A stretch of DNA of 64,000 nt from Budorcas taxicolor (GCF_023091745.1 NC_068922.1:82555533-82619532); one strand, 5' to 3'. Positions 45,748-57,234 are shown, numbered from the stretch's first letter. The notes: generated from the letters alone by a model not told the origin. Made by a program: numbers and translations.

Positions 45748-45950
45748 ACGTTGTAGTTTCATTCAATGGGTACTTGAATAATGATTAACCTTTATTCCTT
45801 GTCAACTTGCACATATTTCCAGTGGGACAAATCTTACTGGCTTTTTTCAGTTGTACAAAGAAAGTTTAAAATAGATTCCCCCGCTGGGTTCATGCAGAGA
45901 ATACTCACCATGCCAAAGTTGTTTTTTTTCTCTCTCTCTCTTTGTGTAAG

Positions 45951-46107
45951 AAACTCTCTGTCTAACATTGAAGAGCGTCTATCCCAACTGCAAGACTGTG
46001 GGTCCAGTTTGAGCAACGGTTCACTGAACAATAATTTTCTTCAGTTGAATCCTGCTCTTCCTGGGGAAATGCCCTCTTCTCTTGACGACACAGAAACTCC
46101 AGAATGA
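45951..46107 (+). CDS. Candidate terminal coding exon of an unrecognised gene
   Basis: A strong 3' splice site comes first: a run of about 20 pyrimidines (45921-45943, T8 then (TC)n) and then gtgtaag, with the AG at 45949-45950. The exon then reads NSLSNIEERLSQLQD (residues 1-15), followed by about 36 more, with Ser/Asn/Leu content and an acidic end DDTETPE, and stops at TGA 46105-46107. The first base completes a codon from an upstream exon. It is outside every repeat I recognise, unlike nearly all other open frames here, and a poly(A) signal lies 113 bp past the stop. The open frame does extend upstream of the acceptor to 45781. I do not recognise the protein. It could be a true last exon, an alternative last exon, or chance. 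Confidence 0.4.
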
Positions 46108-46219
46108 GAGTCGTCTGCGTGTGCTTTCCAAGTCAGGCCTATTGTCACCAAACCAGAAATCACTCATTAAGGACCAGGTCATCCAGCGTTGGCCCCAGCT
46201 TTATCTCTGAACAAAACAA

Positions 46220-46225
46220 AATAAA
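46220..46225 (+). terminator. Possible poly(A) signal AATAAA
   Basis: Canonical hexamer downstream of the candidate exon; a T/G-containing stretch follows (attttatcacagtgtcttt, 46260-46278). Taken with the exon it suggests a short 3' UTR. On its own a hexamer is weak evidence. Confidence 0.35.
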
Positions 46226-46695
46226 TGGGCCCTGCTGCTTCTACATCACCCATGAGCAGATTTTATCACAGTGTCTTTACCACTTTATCACTCACTAAGT
46301 TTTATACTTGACTTTTCCGTGGATAATGTGCCTTTGGTGGGTACAGGCTTGTCTTATTCTCCTTGGTATTCCTGGCCAGAGGGGCCTCAAATATTAGCTG
46401 AACGCATGAGTTTTGCAAATGATAACATGAATAAACATCAGACTCTGCAAATTACCATAAATATTGAATATACAAAATATATTCTGTACATATTTGCATG
46501 GCTTCTCAAGAGTAAATAAGAAATGTTTAATGTCCATCATAAAGATGTCTATTAACACTCTTGTTCAGGTTTACCTTTTATAATGATAACCTATGTGCTA
46601 GAAGTATAAGCATTTTGGATTAGAGCCAGAAATTTACTGGTTGAGGAACAGGGACAAATGTTATCACGGATTTCCTTGTAGACACATCATGTTTA
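46226..46695. other. No recognisable feature
   Basis: AT-rich text between the candidate 3' end and a CHR SINE. Confidence 0.4.
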
Positions 46696-46708
46696 GGTCT
46701 TCACTGGA

Positions 46709-46999
46709 CATTTTTAAACTTCATTCATTTCTTCCTTCTTCGGCTGGGCTGGGTCTCGGATCCTGTGCAGGCTTTTCTCTAGATGAGGCAGGCGAGGGCT
46801 CCGCCATGTGAGGTGTGCAGGCTTCTCCTGGAAGGGGCTTCTCTTGTTGTGGAGTCCGGGGGCGAGGTGCAGGGGCTCAGGAGTCACGGGCCTGGGCCCA
46901 GCTGCTGCACAGCACGTGGGATCCGCCCGGATTGGGGGTTGAATGAGTGTCTCCTGCTTCACGAGGTGGATTCTAACCCCTGGACTAGCCAGGAAGCCT
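46709..46999 (-). mobile_element. CHR-type SINE
   Basis: Diverged body but a recognisable tRNA head (cctggactagccaggaagc). Exact 13-bp TSDs ggtcttcactgga at 46696-46708 and 47000-47012 fix its ends. Confidence 0.92.
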
Positions 47000-47214
47000 G
47001 GTCTTCACTGGATTTTCATTATCTGGTAGTAAATGCAAATTCAGCCACAGTAAAATGAATATTTTAATCTACCTTTATCTAGTGGTTTAGTTTATTAGAA
47101 TTTTTACATAATTGCTATGTTCCATTGAAAATGTACTTCATGTCAAGTGTCTTGATTCAAAAATCATATAATACAAAAAAAATTAACCATTAGTCACCTA
47201 CTGAATGACTTACT

Positions 47215-47402
47215 CAGTCTGTCTGACTCTGTGCGACGCCGTGGACTGCAGCCCACCAGGCTCCCCTGTCCCTGGGATTCTCCACGCCAGTACTCTGGCC
47301 TGGAGAATCCCATGGACGGAGAAGCCTGGTGGGCTGCCGTCTATGGGGTCGCACAGAGTCAGACACGACTGAAGTGACTTAGCAGCAGCAGCAGCAGCAG
47401 CA
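47215..47402. mobile_element. BOV-A2 folded back on itself (internal inversion)
   Basis: The left arm (47215-47282) is BOV-A2 in reverse (cagtctgtctgactctgtgc ... cctgggattctcca). The right arm (47287-47402) is the same monomer in sense (ctctggcctggagaatccc ... cttagcagcagc). The pair forms a near-perfect hairpin of about 68 bp with a loop of only a few bases. TSDs gaatgacttact lie at 47203-47214 and 47403-47414, exact, so it went in as one event. Confidence 0.92.
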
Positions 47403-47427
47403 GAATGACTTACTATTCTGACAGCTG

Positions 47428-47616
47428 GCTTCCCAGGTGGCACTAGAGGTAAAAACCCCATCTGCCAACACAGGAGACGTAAGACACGCGGGTTTGCTCC
47501 CTGGGTTGGGAAGAGCCCTGGAGGACAAAATGGCAACCCGTTCCAGTCTGCTTTCCTGGAGAATCCCAGGGACAGAGGAGCCTGACTCGGAAAGAGTCAG
47601 CACTGAATTAGCACAT
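47428..47616 (+). mobile_element. Bov-tA-like SINE, diverged
   Basis: Head ggcttcccaggtggcactag with the longer spacer subtype; the tail lost about 25 bp (gagcctgactcggaaagagt). Confidence 0.85.
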
Positions 47617-48702
47617 ATGCACATGCTTATCATTAAGCAGCCTCATCAAGTTAAGTCTAATGACATTAAATTAGTAATAATTAGTACAGTTCCTGTGCAA
47701 AGGAATATGCAATAAGCACATGTTGGAAGTTAGATTATCGTACTTAAATTTCTCTTCTCTATTGAATTACTGTAAACTTAAATTCTAATTACAATTTTTG
47801 AAAAAATTGATGAAACTTATGTGATTCTCACCATTTATCCAGCTCAGACAGAAAATCGAGGAATTATCCTTGCCAGGCCCTTCTTGATGGAATCTGTCTG
47901 AGGCCCAGTCTCTGATATTTCTCCAAGGATGAAAACCAGAACATTCTGCCAGATTGCACAAAGGGTGAGATGAGGATTTCCACAATTCCCCCCCCCTTTC
48001 GCTCCTCATGAGAGTAAGCTGAGCCACCCATTCTCTGAGTTCAGAGGGCGAGATTTGGTTTAACTTTTTATTGTATGTAGGAGTGCGGCTGACTGACAGT
48101 GTTTCAGGCAGCAGAGGGGCTCAGCTGCACGTGCGCCTGCACCCGTTTTGCCCACACTCCCCTCCCCTGCAGCTGCCTTGCACCGTGGGGCAGAGCTCCG
48201 TGTGCTAGAGTCGTTTTCCTTAGCCTCGCAAAGGGAATGGGCACCACCTCTAAGACCACAAGGGCTGCATAGATGGCAGGTTTCCGAACTCAAGCAATGA
48301 AAATGCTTTCAGCTATCTGAAGCTGAAAGGAGGCTTCCCTATGTGGCCACAGGGATATTCCAAGGAACCTAGGGCAGGAAGACACCTGGGATCAAGCAGA
48401 TGATGGAATCAGGACGTAGCCCAAAGGCAGTTTCTCTTTCTTCCTCTCTGAGCCTTTTCTCATATTAGCTTAGTCTGTGCTCTGTTCCCTTCCCTGCTCC
48501 ACAGGTTGGGTAAAATATCGACACCCTGCACTTTCACTGAGGCAACCTCTCTCCCTCTCTCTTTCACTCTCTGCTAGATGCTTCTAAAATAGTCTGTTCT
48601 CCCCAGGAATAGATCCCCAAAGTATCAACAGGATTCATGCCCCGCTCGAGTGTTTACACACCCCAGATTCTGCTGAAGCTTCCTGGGGCACTTCTGTCGC
48701 TG
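47617..48702. other. No recognisable feature (1.1 kb)
   Basis: Contains a C8 run near 47987. Nothing else assigned. Confidence 0.4.
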
Positions 48703-49252
48703 TTCAGTTGCTAGATCGTGTCTGACTCTTTGCAAGCCCATGAACTGCATCACGCCAGGCTTCCCCGTTCTTCACTATCTCCCAGGGTTTGCACAAACTC
48801 ATGTGTTTGAGTCAATGATGCCATCCAACCATCTCATCCTCTGTCACCCCTTCTCTTCTTGCCTTCAGTCTTTCCCAGCATCAGGGTCTTTTCCAATTAA
48901 TCAGCTCTTTGCAACAGCTGACCAAGTATTGGAGCTTCAGCATGAGTCCTTCCAATGAATATTCTGGGTTGATTTCCTTTAGGATAGACTGGTTTGATTT
49001 CCTTGTCCAAGGGACTGTCCAGAATCTTCTCCAGCACCACAAATCAAAAGCATCAGTTCTTTGGTGCTCAACATTCTTTATAGTTTAACTTGAACGTCTG
49101 TACATGACTACTGAAAGAAACATAGCTTTGACTGTATGGACCTTTTTCAGCAAGGCAATGTCTCTGCTTTTTAATATGTTGTCTAGGTTTGTCATAGCTT
49201 TTCTTCCAGGGAGCAAGCATCTTTTAATTTCATGGCTGCAGTCACCAGTGCT
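48703..49252 (-). mobile_element. BovB 3' end, older copy
   Basis: About 550 bp from gttgctagatcgtgtctgac to atggctgcagtcaccag. It has the aatgaatattctgggttgat form of the older BovB subtype and about 20% visible change from the young copies. No open frame remains. Confidence 0.88.
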
Positions 49253-51239
49253 TTTGGTGGCATAAGACTGTCGAATGAGATATAAAAAGACAGCAGTACA
49301 ATTTTGCAAGACATCTTCTCAAAGGGAATCACATGGGAGAGAACCTTTTAGTCCATCTTGCTGCATGATTGACAAGTGTAACTGAAGCAAACATGCAGCA
49401 GAAAGGACCATGGGAAAGATGGTAAAACGTGGAAAGACCCATGGCATAAGAGAGTCAACGAACAGCAAGAAATTAGGAGCCTGAGGTCCTGAGACCACGC
49501 ACCACGGGAAGAATCCTGCAGTGCCGATTCCCGGAAACTGGTGTGAGAGTTAAGTCCACGTTTTGCAAACTACTGTTAACTTTTTCTATGTTAGTTTCTT
49601 AGCATGATCCTAGCTGATAGATATTGCTTCTCTCCTCCTATCTTCCCAATATTCTTTGTCTCTTACATTTTTTCTACTCTCTTACTATTTTCTGAAGACC
49701 TTTATCCCTGATCCTGTGACTGTTCATGAGGCTCTTTCACATTAAACGAAAGTGATGGCCCCTCCAACTCCCACTTGGTGAGAGAACCAGCTATGATGTC
49801 TTTGTGAAAAAGAGGGACTTTCTAAAGATTCAGCAGGCTGTGAATGGGGGAGGTAGAGTATTCAGAGGGGAGTCTTGGAATAAATTGTTCACTGAATCTC
49901 AGGGAATATCCCTTGAAGCCTGAAAAGTATTTTCTGCTAAAATGGGTAAGCCCAAACACCTTGTTACATAAAAATATTACATTTATGGAACTCAGCCCTT
50001 CAAGAAAGTAAAGTTACCTCCAATGTCAACAGGTTCAGAAAGCATTTAGTGAGTGTAGCAGGGCTTGATCAATAGGCACTCTGAAGCATTCTCTAGGGGG
50101 CACGCTTGATCTTGAAGTTGAGGCCAAGGAAGGGCCACATTCTCTTCCATGGCGTCTTTTTCAGAGTTGCCACAAAGGAAAGATTCAGTCAAAGGATTTG
50201 GGTCGAAGGACCAAACTGTTAGCCAATAAAGATTCTTAAATTCTTGTCACAGTTTCTAAGGAGAAAGAAAGGAGGGAAAGTGCTTGTCTATGGTGCTTAT
50301 CCTCAAAGATTCAGAAGCACGACTCTGTGAACTGCATGCGTCCCAAAGGCGGTCACTTGGTCTGAGAGCCCAGCTGCTTGAAGATGCTTACTCTGCTTCA
50401 TCCGGCCAAAAGGGGGCGAAGCACTGGGGTGTTCACCCCGTAACTCAGCCATGCTCCCCTCACTTTCCCTTCATCAGCCGCCTTTCATTATATCTTTTTT
50501 ACTGGGATGGTTTCTTTGGTTCACTGATAATTGGAATACTGGCCCTCTTTGCTGGTCTATAAATTTGGCAGTTGCTGCCTTTATGGCTATGTCAGTCTGA
50601 CACAGTATTTCAGCCCTGGGAACTGCAGCAGGAGTTGATTTGTCGAGGGAAGGAAACATTCAGAATATCACTCATGATCTGGGTTAGAGGCAGATCTGAT
50701 TTAACTATTGCATCAGCAGATCAGTTGATGGGGTCAATTCAGTATGTATGGGAGAAATAAGTATCTCGGGGCTATTCTTGTATGAAGGCTACATTGAAAA
50801 CAGAAATCTGTGGACCTCAAAAAATAGTGGTCTTGGGTTTAGCCCCGTCTTTTGTTACTTCATGTGCCATTCACCACGTACTTACTGGATTACTCAAATG
50901 TAAAGCATATTTAATATTCTCTATGTGTCTGATGTAATGTGGGTCTCTTTTATTTTTCCTTAAATTTTTAGTTGCTAATTTATTGGTCAAATATTCAGAA
51001 AGTCAGCTTCACCTTGTGGCTAAGGTCAGGCAGGCTTGGGAATCAGGTGGCTCCATTTAAGCCCAGCACCACCTCTTCCAGCTGACGACCATGGGGAGGA
51101 GCTTTAAGTTCTCAGAACCACGACACCTTCTCTGCAGTGCAGTGGCACAGAGTGTAACGCCGCCTTGTGGTTCTGTCGGGGGGATTAACCGAGATCACGT
51201 CCTTCAGTGCTCTTTGAATGCAAACTGTCCTTGTTTCCT
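49253..51239. other. About 2 kb with no recognised repeat
   Basis: The longest such stretch in the window. On the plus strand, 50284-50760 stays in one frame for 159 codons with a single stop (TAA at 50560-50562), ending in a hydrophobic patch (FGSLIIGILALFAGL) before that stop. I cannot name it; it may be a decayed retroelement or chance. Confidence 0.4.
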
Positions 51240-51454
51240 GGGTTTCCTGAGTGTCTCAGTGATGAAGAATCTGCCTGCCAATGCAGGAGATGCAAGAGAT
51301 AAGGGTTCAATCCCTGGATGGGGAAGATCCCCTGGAGAAGGAAATGGCGACACTCCAGTATTCTTGCCTGGAAAACTCCATGGACAGAGGAGCCTTGCGG
51401 ACTTCAGCCTCTGGGGTCACAAAAAGTCAGCCACGACTGGGGCAGCTCAGCACT
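51240..51454 (+). mobile_element. Bov-tA SINE, diverged
   Basis: Head gggtttcctgagtgtctcag, body ggagaaggaaatggcgacac, tail ccacgactggggcagctc. Confidence 0.87.
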
Positions 51455-52374
51455 AAACCTCCTGGTTACCCATTCCAGACCACAGCTGAGGCGTGTGGGG
51501 CCACTGGGCAGGGTTCTGAGAAACCCTCCAACAAAGTGTTCACCTGCTCACGTGAAATAGACCTCAATCCAACCTCATGGCAGCCTTGGATAGTGAAAGC
51601 CACACGGCCCTTTCAGTGGTTCTCTATGCCTAGCCGTGACCTCTAAAACTCAGATCGAAGTGGCTCTGGTTGTAATAGGAACAGCATATTCTGAGTGGGG
51701 AAGAACCATCCCAGACCTCCCTCTCTGGCAACGAGCCTTCACATGGCCGTCCTGCCTTTGCTAAGGTGTTGTACATTCTTAATTGATCTGATGGAAATTA
51801 AAGATTGATAGACCACTGGACACATGAGTGTGCTGTTGAGCAGAGAGGGTGAATTCATATGTTTTTGCTTGAGTTTTTTCCATTAAATTTCTATTCTCAG
51901 AGAAAATAAATGAGTACTAAAGAGGTTCAAAACACTTATAATAAAGTGCTTTTTTTTAGTTTTGCAACTTGCTGTATTTGTCCATCCCTGCGTCCATTTG
52001 TCTATCCATCCACCCAGGAAACATTGCCTAGGGCACTGTTCTGGGTGTAGGGACCTAGGATGGGCAGCGCGTGGGCTGCGTTCTCCAGTACCTGGCTGTT
52101 CAGGACTGTTTCTAGATAAGCTCATCTACCTGATGTAATGTGACACGTGAGGTGCAGGTGAAGGATTCCCCAAGAACACAGAGGAGGGTCTCCCCCCTGG
52201 CTTGGGGCAGTAGGAAAGAAGCACAGGATGTGAAGACTGGCTCACGTTGCAAAAGACGGAATCGAGAACAAGGACAATCCGGCGATAAATCCCAGGAGAG
52301 GGAGCTGGCGCTGAGCTCCATCCCCTCCTCTGCCTCCCTCTGACTGAAACTTACACCCAAACTTGTCTGCCCGT
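51455..52374. other. No recognisable feature
   Basis: The open frame at 51281-51646 starts in the SINE and runs out by chance. Nothing else found. Confidence 0.4.
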
Positions 52375-52586
52375 GCCTGCGTGCTTGGTCATGGCTGACT
52401 CCTGTGACCCCATGGACTGTAGCCTGCCAGGCTCCCCTGTCCACGGGGATTCTCCAGGCAAGAGTACTGGAGTGGGCTGCCGTGCCCTCCTCCAGGGGAT
52501 CTTCCTGACCCAGGGAGCAAAGCTACATCTCTTGCACCTCCTGCACTGGCAGGCAGATTCTTCACCGCTGAGCCGCCTGGGAAGCC
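52375..52586 (-). mobile_element. Bov-tA SINE
   Basis: Reverse copy. gagccgcctgggaagcc closes the head; a short insertion (cttgcacctcctgcactgg) lies in the tRNA part. Confidence 0.88.
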
Positions 52587-52690
52587 TGTCTTCCTTTAGC
52601 ACATTATTCTCTCATCTGTTCAGTGGAGACACAGGACGTACAGAGTCTCAACTCAGAATCCCCCATGTGGAGCTTTTTTAAAAAAATAGC

Positions 52691-53113
52691 TGCTGGAACC
52701 CTGTCTTGAAGGACCTAAGCTACTCCATTTTGTTAAAGAAGACTCCATTTTGTAAAAATTCCCGGAAAAGAGCTTTTTGGAAATCCCTTAACCTCACCCC
52801 ACCACCCTGGGACCAATCAGAACCCATGGCAAGCCCGGGAAATGGGAACCAAACAGAACCCAACACCTAACCCTTCCACAGAAGGTAACCAGCTAGACGT
52901 CTCCCAACCCGGAAACTCCCATTTTTCAAATGTTGCACGCGAGAATACCCTATATAAACAATGAAACCCAGAGCTCGGGGCTCCTCCCTATAGCTGCTGC
53001 GTCGGTACTGGTGGGAGCCCCAGCTTGAGCTTGGTAATAAAAACTCTCTTGCTTTTGCATCGGATATCGGCTCCCTGGTGGTCATTGGGAGATTTCGCAA
53101 CTTGGGCATAACA
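52691..53113 (+). mobile_element. Solo LTR of a class I (gamma-type) endogenous retrovirus
   Basis: 423 bp from TG (tgctggaacc) to CA (gcataaca). Internal order fits an LTR in sense: a doubled ctccattttgt motif (52723, 52743), a CCAAT box (52813-52817), a TATA box tatataaa (52951), and AATAAA (53036-53041) with the gctcggggctcctcc stretch between. No gag, pol or env flanks it, so it arose by LTR-LTR recombination. Flanking 4-5 bp do not match, so the TSD is lost or an end is misplaced. Family name not assigned. Confidence 0.82.
52951..52957 (+). promoter_or_regulatory. LTR TATA box
   Basis: tatataa, 134 bp after the CCAAT box, 85 bp before the poly(A) signal; a normal U3-R layout. Whether it drives transcription cannot be seen. 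Confidence 0.55.
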
Positions 53114-53149
53114 GTCTCAGATGTGTTATTTATCCATTCATAAATTCAG

Positions 53150-53700
53150 CCTATTTTTTATTAAAAAAAAGATTTTGTATCGGGGCATTGCTGCTTAACA
53201 GTGTTGCGATAGCTTCAGGTGGACAGTAAGGGTCTCAGCCACACATATACATGCATTCATCCCCCCAGCCCCTGCAACTCCCCTCCCGTCCAGGCCGCCC
53301 CATAACATCGAGCAGAGTGCCCCGTGCTGTACACTAAGTCCTCGGTTATTCATTTAAAATAGAGCAGCGGGTGCATCTCGATGCCAAGCCCCTTCGTTAC
53401 TCCTCTCCCTGATTCTCCCCCTCCCAGCGACCGAAAGTCTGCTCTCCGAGTCTGTTTCTATTTCGTAATTCATTTGTGTCCTTTCTTTGTCTATTCTGCA
53501 TAGAACAGATGTCACACAATAAGTCTCCGTCTCTGACTTAGTTCGCTCCACTTGCCAACCCCTGGGCCCGCCCACGTTGCTGCAGACGGCACCACTCCAT
53601 TCACTTCAGTGGCGGAGTGATATTCCCGTGTATGCACCATGTCTTCTTCATCCATTCCTTCGATAGACACTTAGGTGCCTCCACATCTTGGCTTCAGCCT
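53150..53700 (-). mobile_element. L1 3' UTR fragment
   Basis: Starts ttttttattaaaaaaaagat; then tgctgtacactaagtcctcg, tctgctctccgagtctgttt and ccattccttcgatagacact. Antisense, 5' truncated, many CpGs kept. Confidence 0.85.
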
Positions 53701-53711
53701 GCTTCTTGCAC

Positions 53712-53830
53712 ACACATTTATGAAGCACCTGGATGTACCGGATGCTATGCTAGGAATCGGAGCAGAATTTAAATGTCCTTGAGAGGATATTAGGGCAGAC
53801 AAACAGAAGTAATCACTATAAGGAAAAGAA
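53712..53830 (-). mobile_element. L2 fragment
   Basis: acatttatgaagcacctgga, then ggatgctatgctaggaatcg: antisense L2 3' end. Confidence 0.6.
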
Positions 53831-54544
53831 ATAAATATTCAGTGGAGAGTTTATAATAGTATCCACCAGCTTATTAAGAGGGCAGATTCCTGGAGGAAGT
53901 GAAAGGTGAACTGGGGGGTCAAGGATGAGGCAGAAGAGGAGCAAATTAATTAGGCAAAAGGGGGGAGACCATGCCCAGAAAGAAACTGCATATGCAAAAG
54001 TTCTGTGAAATCAAACTCTTGGTAAGTAAGGCCAGCAGAGCATTTTGAACTCTGAAGGTGATCTGGATGTTCATTCAGGGTTCAGAAGCTCTTGCTAACC
54101 CTCAGTGCTCACTTTTACAGGGCTATTGTGTGTGAGCAAATAAAAAGAGGCTTTCAAGCCTTTGAAAGGTAAAAAATGCTTTACACAGAGTGTTGTGTAT
54201 ACAATAGCCTTCAATGACCATCAAATAAGAGTTGTACTCAGGGTATTAAAACAGATGAGCCCTTGATATGATCATAAATTTAGAAGATTACTCATATTTC
54301 ACACCAAGATCGACATTTCCTGTCCCTTTAGCCATAGTGATATGACTCCTACACTATTTATCGACAGCTTCTCCATTTTCCATTTAAGAGGTCGTGTACC
54401 TCAATGTGAACGCTAATGGTGTGTAAGGACTGATGTCTATGAGAGTGCGGCAGAATGCCAGGCGAGTAGGACAAGCCTGGGAGTGAAGGGGAAAGTTCTG
54501 ACTCCTTGCCAAAAGAAACGGGAACTTACTCTGTAATGACCTGA
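53831..54544. other. No recognisable feature
   Basis: Perhaps more decayed L2 near 53880-54000; nothing definite. Confidence 0.35.
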
Positions 54545-54670
54545 ATGGGAAAAAAAATCTAAAAATGAATGGATATATGTATTCATATAGCTGACTCACT
54601 TTGCTGTACAGCAGACAGTAAGGCAACATTATAAAGCAACTATACTCCAACAAAAATTAATTAAAAAAGA
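54545..54670 (+). mobile_element. L1 3' end, short
   Basis: atggatatatgtattcatat, ctcactttgctgtacagcag and ctatactccaacaaaaatta, ending in (ttaaaa) A-rich text. Confidence 0.82.
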
Positions 54671-54944
54671 AATAGGAACTTGTAGGCACGGGTTGGACAT
54701 CTTGTTGAAAGAAATGTGTCACTCATCTGGGGGGCGCACTAGTGTGTGAAATAGACGATGGGTATTTCCTACCAATTAAATCCAGGACGTTTGAAACAGT
54801 AAGCATCAGGCAGCTCAACAGAGCTGTGGTTCTCACTGCCGTAGTTAGCCCTCTAACTTAGATGCACGACAGCCGAACCAACCATTACCCTGCCCTCAGT
54901 CACTAAAACACCAACCCGTATAGCTAGATGTTTACAGAGAAATG
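54671..54944. other. No recognisable feature
   Basis: Nothing assigned. Confidence 0.35.
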
Positions 54945-55060
54945 TGCAGTTGCTCAGTCGTGTCCGACTCTTCGAGACCCCATGGACTGTAGCCTGCCAG
55001 GCTCCTCCATCCATGGGATTTGCCAGGCAAGAGTACTGGAGTAGGGTGCCACTTCCTTCT
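54945..55060 (-). mobile_element. Bov-A monomer or truncated BOV-A2
   Basis: gtgcagttgctcagtcgtgt to ggtgccacttccttct: one BovB-derived monomer, no second unit and no tRNA head. Confidence 0.88.
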
Positions 55061-55480
55061 GAGCTAATATCATAAAGGGATATGCAAAGTCCTGAGGAGC
55101 TCAAATGAAATGCCAGAAATGCCAGCCTTAGATTAAGGAGATACACAGTAACCACAGTCCCTGCTATTTTCAGGAGTGGGACATTCTGCATCTGATAGAA
55201 ATCAGACAAGTGGATGGAGGTAACGAACCAAACAAAGTGCTCCATGGGACAAGTCACTCAGGCACAGAGCTGTGATAGAACGCGACCTGGGGTCCCACGC
55301 AGGGAAGTGGGTCCTGCTTGGTCTCTGACTGTGGATGAGCAGCTCAGCCCATCAGTGCCTGCGTCCTCTCCCACGCTGCACGGGGGCAGTAGCTGTGGTG
55401 ACGATGGAGAGAGACACTGACATTAAAGCATTTGGCATGTGCACAAAAGAGTTCCAAGTAATGTATGGAGGTGCCCCCCT
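55061..55480. other. No recognisable feature
   Basis: Nothing assigned. Confidence 0.35.
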
Positions 55481-55664
55481 CTGATCCGCACCAAAGAGGC
55501 AGAGCTCGACTCACTGCCCATTCCCTCTGATCCCCACCAAGGAGGCAGAGCGCGATCACTGCCCGTTTCCCCCCGATCCCCACCAGGGAGGCAGAGCACG
55601 ATCACTGCCCGTTTCCCCCGATCCCCACTAAGGAGGCAGAGCTCGACTCACTGCCCGTCTCCCC
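55481..55664. repeat. Minisatellite, four units of about 46 bp
   Basis: Units start at 55481, 55527, 55573 and 55618. Core: gatccccaccaaggaggcag, then agcgcgatcactgcccgttt and a C-rich end. Units 1 and 4 share a ctcgactcac variant and units 2 and 3 share cgcgatcac/cacgatcac, so the middle pair looks like the latest duplication. GC-rich and probably variable in copy number. Confidence 0.93.
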
Positions 55665-55929
55665 GGGGACTGTCGACAGTGACTTCTCTGCAGAGGACGC
55701 AGCACAGAAAGCAGGGCCTTGAAGGAGCTGACAAACGGGTCGTCAGCCAGCAGGGATAGCGTAGATAACTAAGTAACGTGTCCCCGTGACGGGCCAGGAT
55801 AAGGAGGACACTTGCCCTCTGTGGTCTTCTCTCCGTGTCTGTAAACCCAGTGCAAGCACATGAGCAGCAGCACACAAGCCCCGGCTGAGGGTATTCTACG
55901 AAACGCCTCATGAAAGGAAGGGAAGGAAG
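55665..55929. other. No recognisable feature
   Basis: Nothing assigned. Confidence 0.35.
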
Positions 55930-56122
55930 ATGGTGCTAAATTGTGTCCGACTCTCGTGATGCCATGAACTGTAGCCCGCCAGGCTCCTCTGTCCATGGAC
56001 TTCTCCAGACAAGAATGCTGGAGTGCGTAGCCCTTCCCTTAGCCAGGGGAACTTCCCGACCCAGGAGTTGAACTCTGGTCTCCTGCATGACAGGCAGATG
56101 CTTTACCGACTAAGCTACGCTG
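55930..56122 (-). mobile_element. Bov-tA SINE
   Basis: Reverse copy from gctaaattgtgtccgactct to a decayed tRNA head (actaagctacgctgcgaaac). Confidence 0.88.
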
Positions 56123-57234
56123 CGAAACTCTCGTGAGCATCAGAAGCAAGGGACGCGGGAGTCATTGCCACACAGTGTCTGGATGGGATCCTGACACAAA
56201 GAAAGAAAGGATGGAGGGAGGAGGATCTAAATTAGATACTTAGGTCCAAATCCAAATAAATAGAATGCACTTAGTAATAAATGTAGCAACATTGGTTCAT
56301 TAGCTGTGACAAATGTACCATAATAATGTAAGATATTAACAACAGAGGGAAATGGATGTGGGGTGCGTGGAACTCTCTGTATTCTCTGAAAAGTTTCTGT
56401 AAATCTAAAGCTGTTCTAAGATTTTAAACGTTTATTTTTAAAGGCATTGGCACGACGCTAAGAACACGGTGAGAGCTCAGTACTGGGCTCTGTCTCCACT
56501 TCCCCTTCCTTCTCCTCCCTTCAACAGTCCATACAGTTTGAAACCTTGACTTAATCAGTGTTCAGAGGCCATGCCTCTACATATATGGGTCTAATCTCAC
56601 AAACATGTACATGTGTGTGAAACATGTATATGTTTCTCAAACCTAATGTATATGTAAATATATAAGGTATGAAGATTCTGCTTGGAAAGAAAATGGCTTA
56701 TAAATTAAACCCATGTTATTGTCTCACAATATAAGAAGTCTAGAAAAAAGGTAGATACCAGAATGTCCTGGAAGTCAGCATTGCTGTTAAATATCCAGGT
56801 CTTTCTATCATTTGACTTTTCCATCTTCAGAACAGAGATGATGTCATGTCTCTGACTCCCAGTGATATCTGCTTAATCAAACTTTCCAAATAATAGGACT
56901 GTCTATGTTAAAAATCACAACATATCTAGGAAAAAAAGAGAAGCCTTCTAGAATAAGTGGGTTTGGTGAGGGCAGAGGATGCATGATAAATAAATGAAAA
57001 AAAATCACTGTAATACTAGCAGCAAGCATGTACGCACTGAAATTTATAGTAGCATGCCGTTATGGTTGCTGAAAAATCAAACAGTGTAAACATAAGACAA
57101 CGGGTTTAGGACGTGTAGACTGCAAACGACAAGACGCTGATGAAAACAGTCGGAGATGAGGCTGGAGCATCCCACTGCGCAAGCGCGCTGGGAGGCCCGG
57201 CTGAGGCAGTGAGCGCCCTCTCGGTTCTTACACA
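56123..57234. other. No recognisable feature (1.1 kb)
   Basis: AT-rich from 56580. The open frame 57140-57331 is of chance length and runs into the L1. Confidence 0.4.

Noticed and set aside
52691..53113. Part of a longer provirus
   Set aside because: No second LTR, primer-binding site or gag/pol/env text on either side; Bov-tA lies to the left and an L1 to the right.
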